Source: Planctomycetota bacterium
Lineage (GTDB): Bacteria > Planctomycetota > SKW154
DNA length: 11,402 nucleotides
Assembly (NCBI GenBank): GCA_026418755.1
Contig: JAOAAR010000026.1
Coordinates: forward strand, 1 to 11,402
Reading direction: 5' to 3'
This document shows positions 1 through 6,597 of this stretch, piece by piece. Position 1 is the stretch's first letter. Each line of letters starts with the position of its first letter. Position numbers and translations under genes: made by a program. The notes beneath the pieces were generated by a model that did not search any database, had not been told where the DNA came from, and was given only the letters and a program-made list of their open reading frames with translations.

Positions 1-1398
1 TCCCATCTCCGCTAATGTTGAGGCTAACGAAAGCCTTGCCTGCACACACTCATTGTCCAATTGTAGAATCCGACGGAAGACAGCGATTGCCTCTTCTTTC
101 TCTCCTCTTAGAAGATGTAAGCCTCCTAGGTTCTCCAACTCGATGATTGCCTGCACATTCTCCTCAAACTTAATGTAAAGCCGAGCCAGTGCATTGTAGA
201 CTTCTGCCATATCGGGGAATGCACCCTGCAGTTCTTTCCATAAAGCAACCGCCTGTTCCTTGTCACCGCGCCTCAAATACTTGATTTCCAGTTTCTGCGC
301 CTGTCTTACGACTTCCTCTCTTCTTCCCTGTTTCATCAGGACAGAAATGAGTTTCCTGTGACTTGCCACATCGTCCGGTTCCAACTGCGTTATCCGTTCG
401 TATGCTCCTGCTGCTGCTTCGTAATCGTTCTCTCTCTCTTTCTTCCTTGCATACGAAAGGTATTTCTCTTTCGCCTTGTCAACCGCCCCCACAACTTCAT
501 ATGAACGAGCCAATTTCATCTCTACATCAAGCCCTTCTCCCCCTAGTTCTTCCGCTCTCTCAAACATTCTGATAGCCTTTTTTATGTCGCCTTTGTTCAA
601 GAGTCGCAAGCCGAGTTCAACGAGCCTTGCAGGGGGGACAGGCTCAATCTCTTTGTTAGAAGCAAGTTTGTAAAGAATCTTCAGCGCCTCAAATTTCGGC
701 ATCTGCGCTTTCTGGACAATCTCCGCAACATCCCGCACTCCATCTATGAGCGAAAGAACATCTCTCTCAGGGTCCCACCCTTCTTCACGGAAATAATGGA
801 AACTTGCGGGCGTTGCCTGAAACACATCCTTAGTAGAAGGAACTATCTTTTTAATTATCTCCCACTCGTCTATTCTTCTTGCAGCCTCCATTATCAGGCT
901 TTCTGGGTTCACAGCGACCCGAACGCCGCTCGTTAATACTTTCTCCATCTCCGGAAGTATCTTGTTCTCCATAAATTCACATTCCACCTTCTGCCAGGTG
1001 AAAATATCACAAATCTCTTCAGTTATTTGAAAAACGATTGCTTCTCTTATGTCGTTTTCACTCAAATAACCCAATTCGACCAATAACTTCCCCAATTCCT
1101 TATTGGTCGTCTTCTGAATCTTCAAAGCCTCATCCAACTGTTCCTGGCTCAGTTTTCCGTATTTTATCAAACCCTCGCCTAAGAAAAACTTCCTGTGTTC
1201 CGCTAGAACAAATTCCACATTGCCCCGGTTGAAATAAATCAAGCGCTCATTGTCGGGTCCTACCACACGCAGAGTTCCCGAACGCTTTTGTGCGGAGAGA
1301 GTTTGCACAATGCTTGACACATCAAGAATATTCATATTCCGTTTAGCCGCTTCCGGTCCGCTCCCCTTTTCCCATTCACTTTGTTCCATCTCGTCCAT
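1..1398 (-). CDS. DUF4388 domain + TPR protein (3' end outside window)
   Basis: Seen: an uninterrupted reading frame of 466 codons runs from ATG at 1398 to the left edge with no stop, so the C-terminus is missing. An in-frame TGA at 1405-1407 lies just before this ATG, making it the most upstream ATG; a second ATG at 1389 is possible. Residues about 22-165 match the DUF4388 (PATAN-type) pattern, with 'SGTLRV', 'IYFNRGNVEFV' and a segment 'LGKLLVELGYLSENDIREAI' resembling the N-domain of GspE/MshE proteins. From about residue 255 to the edge the protein is helical with tetratricopeptide-like repeats such as 'LLNKGDIKKAIRMFERAEEL' and 'RGEKEEAIAVFRRILQLD'. No signal peptide or membrane segment is visible, so it is probably cytoplasmic. 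DUF4388 proteins are generally linked to signalling or motility-type scaffolds; the exact role here is unknown. It overlaps the upstream HEAT/TPR gene by 23 bp in another frame, which indicates co-transcription and probably coupled translation. Confidence 0.85.
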   Translation of the reverse strand, partial: MDEMEQSEWEKGSGPEAAKRNMNILDVSSIVQTLSAQKRSGTLRVVGPDNERLIYFNRGNVEFVLAEHRKFFLGEGLIKYGKLSQEQLDEALKIQKTTNKELGKLLVELGYLSENDIREAIVFQITEEICDIFTWQKVECEFMENKILPEMEKVLTSGVRVAVNPESLIMEAARRIDEWEIIKKIVPSTKDVFQATPASFHYFREEGWDPERDVLSLIDGVRDVAEIVQKAQMPKFEALKILYKLASNKEIEPVPPARLVELGLRLLNKGDIKKAIRMFERAEELGGEGLDVEMKLARSYEVVGAVDKAKEKYLSYARKKERENDYEAAAGAYERITQLEPDDVASHRKLISVLMKQGRREEVVRQAQKLEIKYLRRGDKEQAVALWKELQGAFPDMAEVYNALARLYIKFEENVQAIIELENLGGLHLLRGEKEEAIAVFRRILQLDNECVQARLSLASTLAEMG

Positions 1399-2488
1399 CT
1401 TTTCTCATCCTTTCAAGGAGCCTCTTGAACCTATCGTCATCCCTCAAACTCCGTAAATCCTCATCCGCCTCAGTATGTGCAGCGTCACGATAACCGTATT
1501 CAAACGCCTTCTCCAAATGCTCAAACGCAAGTTCTTTATGCCCTAACAACGCATAAGCACACGCCATATTATAATGCAAAACACTATCGTTTGGTCTCTC
1601 CTTTAAGCAAATTTTAAAATGCTTTACTGAATTGTGATATTCTTTCAGAAAGAGATAACACATCGCCATCTGGTAGTTGGCGTTGTAGTCCTCCGGGTAT
1701 TCTTTTAGAATCTTGGAAAACTCCTCCATAGCGTTTCTGTAATCCTCAACTTGCATAAACCTGATACCCTGGCTGAGCATCAAGATATAGCGGTCAGGTG
1801 GGGTATTTATTTTGTCGCTCAGACCCAATTCTTTCAAGAACTTCAGGACGGAGATATCACCTGTACGTACCAGTGCATCAGCAGCAACAAGTCGGACAGT
1901 CTCATCTTTCTCTTCCAGCACCAGTTGTTTCAATGCAGGGATAGCCTCAGTACCACCCATTTGTTCCAAAAGGAGTACTGCCCCAATCCGCTCTCGAACC
2001 GGTTGCTTCTCATATTCTGCGAAAGTTCCACCAACGCGTCGATACAGTTCCGCAGAGACCTTAAACCGTATCATATTGAGTAGCCGTCTTACTGTGGTTC
2101 TCAGATTAAGCGAGCCTCCCCCTTCACTTGCTTTTTTCAACGCCTCAACAGAGTATTCTCCTGCTTCGAAGAGATAGGATTCCGCAGAGAACCGTTTCTC
2201 TCCATCTTCATCATCCAGCCATCTTACCCAGACATCCACCACTTCGGATAACAGTCGCTTCGCTTCTGCCGATTCTTTCCCTGTCTGACGAAGAGCGTTA
2301 AGCACGAGATGTCCGCTTTTTGCCAACTCCTCTACCGCTTTTTTGCGTTCTTCGCCTGGTGGGATGGAGAGCACCTGATTCACCGCTTTTTCAACATCCC
2401 CTTCCTCTGCACCTTGCTGGGCAAAAGCGGAAGCGGCGAGTCCAAAAATCACGAAAGAAATAAGCAGTATCTTTTGCCAGCACCTCAT
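1376..2488 (-). CDS. Exported HEAT-repeat and TPR protein
   Basis: A 370-residue protein. Residues 1-23 form a classical signal peptide (Arg/Lys near the start, hydrophobic core, 'AFA' before QQ), so it should be exported to the periplasm. Residues about 165-222 hold HEAT-like helical repeats ('EAIPALKQLVLEEKDETVRL', then 'AADALVRTGDISVLKFLKEL'). Residues about 236-336 hold three TPR units with spacing like 'DYNANYQMAMCYLFLKEYHN' and 'SVLHYNMACAYALLGHKELA'. The tail 'DEDLRSLRDDDRFKRLLERM' is a common closing motif of TPR proteins. There is no enzymatic domain, so it is probably a protein-interaction scaffold. It is the first gene of a minus-strand unit with the DUF4388/TPR gene; its promoter at 2520-2548 is readable. 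The ribosome site is weak (AGGG only a couple of bases before ATG), but the signal peptide supports this start. The domain type is clear; the partner and process are not. Confidence 0.82.
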   Translation of the reverse strand: MRCWQKILLISFVIFGLAASAFAQQGAEEGDVEKAVNQVLSIPPGEERKKAVEELAKSGHLVLNALRQTGKESAEAKRLLSEVVDVWVRWLDDEDGEKRFSAESYLFEAGEYSVEALKKASEGGGSLNLRTTVRRLLNMIRFKVSAELYRRVGGTFAEYEKQPVRERIGAVLLLEQMGGTEAIPALKQLVLEEKDETVRLVAADALVRTGDISVLKFLKELGLSDKINTPPDRYILMLSQGIRFMQVEDYRNAMEEFSKILKEYPEDYNANYQMAMCYLFLKEYHNSVKHFKICLKERPNDSVLHYNMACAYALLGHKELAFEHLEKAFEYGYRDAAHTEADEDLRSLRDDDRFKRLLERMRKDGRDGTK

Positions 2489-2519
2489 ACCCTATAACCA
2501 GAAACAGTTTCACCAAATA

Positions 2520-2548
2520 ATTATGCACAAAAACTTCGCAGAAGGCAA
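2520..2548 (-). promoter_or_regulatory. Sigma70-type promoter for the HEAT/TPR - DUF4388 unit
   Basis: Reading the minus strand: -35 TTGCCT at 2548-2543, a 17-nt spacer, and -10 CATAAT at 2525-2520. This predicts a start near 2513 and a leader of about 25 nt before the ATG at 2488. Four of six and five of six consensus bases match. No experimental support; judged from sequence and position only. Confidence 0.6.
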
Positions 2549-2649
2549 CTCTGATTTTCGGCTGATAATTGGTCAAACACTATCAAAATCTGTGTTCAGA
2601 TGGAGTACTTATTCACAAATCTGGCTCTACGCCATTCTGCACAGATTGC

Positions 2650-2678
2650 TTGACAAAGAATCAATATAAGGTTATTAT
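2650..2678 (+). promoter_or_regulatory. Near-consensus sigma70-type promoter for prkA
   Basis: -35 TTGACA (perfect) at 2650-2655, a 17-nt spacer, and -10 TATTAT at 2673-2678 (five of six). The predicted transcript start is near 2685, giving a leader of only about 20 nt that contains the ribosome site. A TTG at 2678 that would extend the PrkA reading frame begins inside the -10 box and so should not be in the mRNA. Confidence 0.75.
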
Positions 2679-2695
2679 TGGGGAAGAGACGAAAT

Positions 2696-2700
2696 AGGAG
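2696..2700 (+). promoter_or_regulatory. Ribosome binding site that fixes the prkA start
   Basis: AGGAG at 2696-2700. The spacer is 4 nt to the ATG at 2705 and 7 nt to the ATG at 2708. The second gives the usual spacing, so 2708 is preferred; the two proteins differ by one Met. Confidence 0.7.
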
Positions 2701-2707
2701 ACAGATG

Positions 2708-4786
2708 ATGGCTTCAAAAGGAGAGGGGAGACAAGAAAGACCGAAGCCCAGTGCAGAAGAGGTGTTTTCGCTAATTAGAGAGAAGATAGATTTAAAATTG
2801 TTCAAGGAACTCCACTGGACAGGAAGTTTTGAGGAGTATTTAAGGATTGTAATGGAGAATCCGAATGTTGCGAGGAATGCGTGGCAAAGGCTTCACGATA
2901 TGATTCTTTCATATGGCACGCGAGAATATACTCAATACAGAGAGAAGATAATCCACTACAACTTTTTCGATGACCCGATGGAGGGTGGGAAAGATGCGGT
3001 TTATGGGCTGGACAGAGCGTTGATGAGGCTGGTGAACATTATTAAGAGTGGTGCGCATAGATATGGGACGGAGCGGCGCGTGCTCCTTCTTCACGGTCCT
3101 GTAGGCTCGTCAAAGTCAACGATTGTGCGTCTCTTCAAGAAGGGGCTTGAAGCGTATTCAAAGACGACAGAAGGAGCGTTGTTTTCGTTCTCGTGGAAGA
3201 CGGAAGAAGGGGAAATGTTTGCCTGCCCTATCAATGAAGAGCCTTTGAAACTGCTTCCTCACAATGTTCGGGAAGATGTGTTGGGGAAGATTAACGCTAC
3301 TGGCAGAGCGAGATATCGGATTGACATAGAAGGTGACCTGTGTCCTGCGTGTCGTTGGTATTATCGTTACTATATGAACAAGTATGACGGTGATTGGATG
3401 AAACTGGTGGAGAATGTAGTGGTGAGGCGGATTGTTCTCTCTGAGAAGGACCGTGTAGGGATAGGAACATTCCAGCCAAAAGATGAGAAGAATCAAGATT
3501 CGACGGAGTTAACAGGAGACATCAATTACAGAAAGATTGCGGAGTATGGTTCGGACAGTGACCCGCGTGCGTTCAATTTTGATGGCGAGTTGAATATTGC
3601 GAACAGGGGAGTTGTTGAGTTTATAGAGATACTGAAGTTGGATGTTGCGTTCTTGTACGACCTTTTGAGTGCGACTCAGGAACATAAAATCAAGCCGAAG
3701 AAGTTTCCGCAGACTGACATTGACGAGGTCATCATCGGGCATACGAACGAGCCTGAATACAGGAGACTGCAAAACAACGAGTTGATGGAGGCATTCAGAG
3801 ACAGGACTTTAAAGATAGACATTCCGTATGTTTTGCGTTTAGATGATGAGATGCGCATTTACGAGAAGGAGTTCAATCCGAAGAAGATTGAGAACAAGCA
3901 CATTGCGCCGCATACAATCGAGGTGGCGTCAATGTGGGCGATTCTTACGAGGCTAAAAGAGCCGAAGAATGCGCAAATTACGCTTATGCAGAAATTGAAA
4001 CTATACAACGGTAAGATGTTACCTGGTTTCACGGAAGACCATGTCAAGGAACTGATGGACGAAAGCGAGCACGAGGCGATGGAGGGAATCTCTCCGAGAT
4101 ATTTGCAAGACAAAATTTCAAACGCTTTGGTTCACGAAGATGCTGCCAAGTGCGTGAACCCATTTATGGTGATGCACGAGTTGGAGGACGGACTATATCA
4201 CCATTCTCTTATTACGAGCGACCAGCAGAGGAAGAGGTATAAGGAGTTGCTGGCGGTTGTTCGAGAGGAGTATGAGAACATAGTGAAGACAGAGGTGCAG
4301 CGTGCAATCTCGGCGGACAAGGATGCGCTTCAGAGGATGTGTGACAAATATATCGAGAACATAACTGCGTATGTGAACAAAGAGAAGGTGAAGAACAGAT
4401 ACACGGGCGAGTATGAGGAGCCTGATGAGAGGTTTATGCGGGCGATTGAGGAGAAGATAGATATTCCTGAGAGCCGAAAGGATGATTTTCGGCGCGAGAT
4501 TATGAATTACATCGGCACTCTGGCAGTGAAGGGGAAGAAGTTTGATTTTGCATCCAATGCACGGCTTCGGAAGGCGCTTGAACTGAAACTGTTCGAAGAC
4601 CAGAAGGACACGATCAGGCTCTCTTCGCTTGTCTCGACTGTGATTGACAAAGAAACGCAAGAGAAGATTGACATAGTGAAGGCGAGGATGATTCGGGATT
4701 ACGGTTACTGCGAGGTGTGCGCGACCGATGTATTGAACTTTGTCGCTTCGCTGTTTGCCCGTGGTGAGGCCGAACACAGAACATAA
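2708..4786 (+). CDS. prkA: PrkA/YeaG-family AAA+ serine protein kinase
   Basis: A 692-residue cytoplasmic protein of the PrkA family: an N-terminal AAA+ ATPase region followed by the PrkA kinase region. Seen: Walker A 'GPVGSSKS' at residues 130-137; 'CPINEEPLKLLP' at 173-184; a 'CPAC' pair at 212-215; the family signature 'SEKDRVGIGTFQPKDEKNQD' starting at 245; 'NRGVVEFIEILK' at 299-310; 'SATQEHKIKPKKFP' at 321-334; and 'IIGHTNEPEYRRLQNNELME' at 342-361. It is longer than E. coli YeaG (644 aa) or B. subtilis PrkA (631 aa); the extra length includes a C-terminal 'GYCEVCATDVLNFVASLFAR' with a second CxxC. Known: relatives phosphorylate proteins in starvation, stress and sporulation responses, usually beside yeaH/yhbH and spoVR/ycgB. 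Neither partner is adjacent here: it is divergent from the HEAT/TPR pair and followed by a lipoprotein gene with its own promoter. Identification is very secure; targets are unknown. Confidence 0.97.
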   Translation: MASKGEGRQERPKPSAEEVFSLIREKIDLKLFKELHWTGSFEEYLRIVMENPNVARNAWQRLHDMILSYGTREYTQYREKIIHYNFFDDPMEGGKDAVYGLDRALMRLVNIIKSGAHRYGTERRVLLLHGPVGSSKSTIVRLFKKGLEAYSKTTEGALFSFSWKTEEGEMFACPINEEPLKLLPHNVREDVLGKINATGRARYRIDIEGDLCPACRWYYRYYMNKYDGDWMKLVENVVVRRIVLSEKDRVGIGTFQPKDEKNQDSTELTGDINYRKIAEYGSDSDPRAFNFDGELNIANRGVVEFIEILKLDVAFLYDLLSATQEHKIKPKKFPQTDIDEVIIGHTNEPEYRRLQNNELMEAFRDRTLKIDIPYVLRLDDEMRIYEKEFNPKKIENKHIAPHTIEVASMWAILTRLKEPKNAQITLMQKLKLYNGKMLPGFTEDHVKELMDESEHEAMEGISPRYLQDKISNALVHEDAAKCVNPFMVMHELEDGLYHHSLITSDQQRKRYKELLAVVREEYENIVKTEVQRAISADKDALQRMCDKYIENITAYVNKEKVKNRYTGEYEEPDERFMRAIEEKIDIPESRKDDFRREIMNYIGTLAVKGKKFDFASNARLRKALELKLFEDQKDTIRLSSLVSTVIDKETQEKIDIVKARMIRDYGYCEVCATDVLNFVASLFARGEAEHRT

Positions 4787-4835
4787 GAGACGAAGAAAAA
4801 TTCAGCAGAAAAGAGGTTCAGCGTGGCTGTTCTGT

Positions 4836-4864
4836 TTGACGGTTATTCTGGTTTGTCATAGCAT
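4836..4864 (+). promoter_or_regulatory. Possible distal promoter upstream of the lipoprotein gene
   Basis: -35 TTGACG at 4836-4841 (five of six), a 17-nt spacer, and -10 TAGCAT at 4859-4864 (four of six). It would give a leader of about 85 nt. It is weaker than the proximal candidate at 4899-4927, and the two could act as a tandem pair. The rest of the 4787-4955 gap holds nothing else clear. Confidence 0.35.
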
Positions 4865-4898
4865 TCGACACTGAGGTCAGAAATTTCAAGTCGCCCTC

Positions 4899-4927
4899 TT
4901 GTAAAACAGAGCGATTTCAGATATGAT
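4899..4927 (+). promoter_or_regulatory. Proximal promoter of the lipoprotein gene
   Basis: -35 TTGTAA at 4899-4904 (four of six), a 17-nt spacer, and -10 TATGAT at 4922-4927 (five of six). The predicted start is near 4934, about 22 nt before the ATG at 4956, the same geometry as the other promoters in the window. The earlier in-frame ATG at 4923 lies inside the -10 box. Confidence 0.55.
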
Positions 4928-4942
4928 TCAGATGTTTTGTAT

Positions 4943-4948
4943 AAGGAG
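4943..4948 (+). promoter_or_regulatory. Ribosome binding site that fixes the lipoprotein start
   Basis: AAGGAG at 4943-4948, 7 nt before the ATG at 4956. The earlier in-frame ATG at 4923 has no such site and would place 11 residues, several of them polar or charged, ahead of the signal peptide. Confidence 0.8.
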
Positions 4949-4955
4949 AGAGAGA

Positions 4956-5456
4956 ATGCAGAGAGTAGTAATAGTATTTTTTGTGCTTGTTGCAATTTGT
5001 TCTTGCAATATATTCAGGCGCAAGCCGCCTCCTCCGCCCCCAGAGGCACCGAAAATAGCGGCAAACTCCATCGCTTTAAACATCAGTCTTGAAGGAGAAG
5101 AGAGCACACTTGTGGTTCCGCCGTTTGAAGAGATGGTCTCTTCGGGGCTGAAGGCGCGAGGGTTCTCTGTAGTAAGCGGTATGACTCAGGTGACCGATTT
5201 GGCATTAGAAGGAAAGTTTGTCATCACGCTTATGGAACGGAGTCAGATGTACGGTCCTGACAAGTTCAAATATCGGGTAAGTGGTACATTGAAGATAGTG
5301 CGGCGTGCAAATGGAGAGGTACTCGCTCTCAAAGAATTGGACTTAAACGCTGTCCAGTTAGGGAAAGAAGGAGCGGTTCAGTCGGTTGTGAAGATGGCGG
5401 TTGAGACCATTTGTACTGAAGTGATTTCGAGGGTAATTCGCCAACCTGGCACTTAA
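4956..5456 (+). CDS. Small proline-rich lipoprotein of unknown function
   Basis: A 166-residue protein that I do not recognise by family. Seen: a short basic start, a hydrophobic stretch from residues 4-14, and a lipobox-like 'ICSC' with Cys17 as the probable lipidated residue. Cys17 is followed by a basic patch and six prolines (24-29), which would act as a stiff linker away from the membrane. Residues about 36-166 form one compact alpha/beta-like domain ('LEGKFVITLMERSQMYGPDK' and then 'YRVSGTLKIVRRANGEVLAL'), ending in a helix-like 'AVQSVVKMAVETICTEVISR'. The 'YR.SG.L.I.....GEVLA' pattern resembles CsgG/LpoB/FlgT-type periplasmic lipoprotein domains, but this is an inference from pattern only. 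No Asp directly follows Cys17 (it is Asn), so the usual inner-membrane retention signal is not evident. It lies 169 bp downstream of prkA with its own promoter and is convergent with the aminotransferase gene, 14 bp away. Confidence 0.75.
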   Translation: MQRVVIVFFVLVAICSCNIFRRKPPPPPPEAPKIAANSIALNISLEGEESTLVVPPFEEMVSSGLKARGFSVVSGMTQVTDLALEGKFVITLMERSQMYGPDKFKYRVSGTLKIVRRANGEVLALKELDLNAVQLGKEGAVQSVVKMAVETICTEVISRVIRQPGT

Positions 5457-5469
5457 GAAAGATCTTTCT
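5456..5469. repeat. 14-bp perfect palindrome between convergent genes
   Basis: AGAAAGATCTTTCT reads the same on both strands. It nearly fills the 14-bp gap between the lipoprotein stop (5454-5456) and the aminotransferase stop (5471-5473). As RNA it could fold as a 5-bp A/U-rich stem with a GATC loop. It lacks a following U-run, so it is at best a weak bidirectional terminator. Confidence 0.4.
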
Positions 5470-5470
5470 A

Positions 5471-6574
5471 TCAGTAGAAGAAGCCTCGGACAGTATCTGT
5501 TATTTTGTCGAGTTCCGAGTCTGTGAGGAAAGGGTGAACGGGGAGAGAGAAGACTTTTGCGGCGGCTGAAACAGATTCGGGGAAGTTCTCTTTGCGAGGT
5601 TTAAGGTAGTTGTAAGCGTCGAGTTCGACGAGAGATAGAGGGTAATGGACTCCTGCGTCCACGCCGTTCGATTTCAAATAGGAAATAAGAGAATCTCTCT
5701 TTTCAGTTTCTGCTACGAAGATATGCCAAGAAGGAGAAAGAATGGGTGATGGGGTTCTGATTCTCAGTCCTTTGATTTCTGAGAGAGCGTTTTTCAGGTA
5801 GTTCCAGTTTGCACTCCGTTTTTGACACCACTCGTCGAGGTACGGAAGTTTGACTCTAAGGAGAGAGGCTTGAAGGGCGTCCAGTCTTGCGTTGGTGCCA
5901 ACTATTATGTGTTCCGTATGAGTCTTTCTGCCGTGGTTGATGAAGAGGCGGACTTTTCTCGCAATTTCTTCGCTATCTGTAGTGAGAGCGCCCGCGTCGC
6001 CGCAGGCACCCAGATTCTTTGTTGGATAGAAACTGAAGCAAGCAACATCGCCGAGGGAGCCGACTTTTTTGTTCTTATAGAGTGCGCCGTGTGCTTGCGC
6101 AGCATCCTCAATCAGAGCAAGAGAGTTCTTTTTGCAGAAACTTCTTAATTCCTCCATCTCTGCAGGGACTCCGTAAAGATGAACCGCTATAACGGCGACG
6201 GTGTTTTTGCTCAAAGCGCTCTCCAAAGCATCAATAGAAATGTTGTAGTCGGTGTCGGAATGGATGTCCACAAAGACTGGTTTTGCGCCACATAAAGCGA
6301 CCGCTTCTGCAGTAGCGGTGAATGTGAATGCAGGAAGTATCACTTCGTCGCCATATTTTACTCCGAGTGCGACCAATGCTGCGACCAACGCCTCCGTTCC
6401 GTTTGAGATTCCGACACAGAAGCGACTGCCACAGTACCTTGCAAACTCTTCCTCAAACTTCTCTACTTCTTTTCCACCGATGAAATGCGAACTGTCGAGC
6501 ACTCCCTCAATTGCGGAGAGCATCTCGTTTTTCAGTGCGTATGTCTCTCTGCCTACGGAAAACAATGGAATCAA
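5471..6574 (-). CDS. DegT/DnrJ/EryC1/StrS-family PLP sugar aminotransferase
   Basis: A 367-residue, full-length member of the DegT/DnrJ/EryC1/StrS family: PLP enzymes that transfer an amino group from glutamate or glutamine to a keto-sugar nucleotide, for surface polysaccharide or antibiotic sugars. Seen: 'IGGKEVEKFEEEFARYCG' near residues 32-49, 'NGTEAL' at 58-63, 'PAFTFTATAEAV' at 81-92, 'VHLYG' at 131-135, 'IEDAAQAHGA' at 155-164 with the PLP-pyridine Asp157, and 'SFYPTKNLGACGDAGA' at 181-196 with the Schiff-base Lys186. 'GTNARLDALQASLL' follows later. Sequence style is close to VioA/FdtB/ArnB-type 3- or 4-aminotransferases; the substrate cannot be set. The start is TTG at 6574, supported by AGGAGA at 6582-6587 and by the usual 'MIPLF' opening. 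It follows hutI by 23 bp with no promoter between, so it is probably co-transcribed. No other sugar-nucleotide genes are in view. The stop is doubled (TGA TAG). Confidence 0.94.
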   Translation of the reverse strand: MIPLFSVGRETYALKNEMLSAIEGVLDSSHFIGGKEVEKFEEEFARYCGSRFCVGISNGTEALVAALVALGVKYGDEVILPAFTFTATAEAVALCGAKPVFVDIHSDTDYNISIDALESALSKNTVAVIAVHLYGVPAEMEELRSFCKKNSLALIEDAAQAHGALYKNKKVGSLGDVACFSFYPTKNLGACGDAGALTTDSEEIARKVRLFINHGRKTHTEHIIVGTNARLDALQASLLRVKLPYLDEWCQKRSANWNYLKNALSEIKGLRIRTPSPILSPSWHIFVAETEKRDSLISYLKSNGVDAGVHYPLSLVELDAYNYLKPRKENFPESVSAAAKVFSLPVHPFLTDSELDKITDTVRGFFY

Positions 6575-6581
6575 ATGAGTC

Positions 6582-6587
6582 TCTCCT
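6582..6587 (-). promoter_or_regulatory. Ribosome binding site supporting a TTG start
   Basis: AGGAGA on the minus strand, 7 nt before the TTG at 6574. There is no ATG or GTG nearby in frame that would keep the conserved N-terminus, so this site decides in favour of TTG. Confidence 0.75.
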
Positions 6588-6597
6588 ATTCTATTCT

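Noticed and set aside
2678..2707. Longer PrkA starting at TTG 2678
   Set aside because: The TTG begins inside the predicted -10 box, and a good AGGAG stands before the ATG pair at 2705/2708.
4193..4777. 194-codon open frame antisense to prkA
   Set aside because: It lies wholly within the conserved PrkA coding sequence, has no ribosome site or recognisable domain, and is best explained as a shadow of the real gene's codon pattern.
4776..4835. Inverted repeat ACAGAACA / TGTTCTGT around the prkA end as a terminator
   Set aside because: The arms are 44 nt apart, one overlaps the prkA stop codon, and no T-run follows; probably chance.
4923..4955. Longer lipoprotein starting at ATG 4923
   Set aside because: That ATG lies in the TATGAT -10 candidate and lacks a ribosome site; the ATG at 4956 has AAGGAG at ideal spacing and gives a clean signal peptide.
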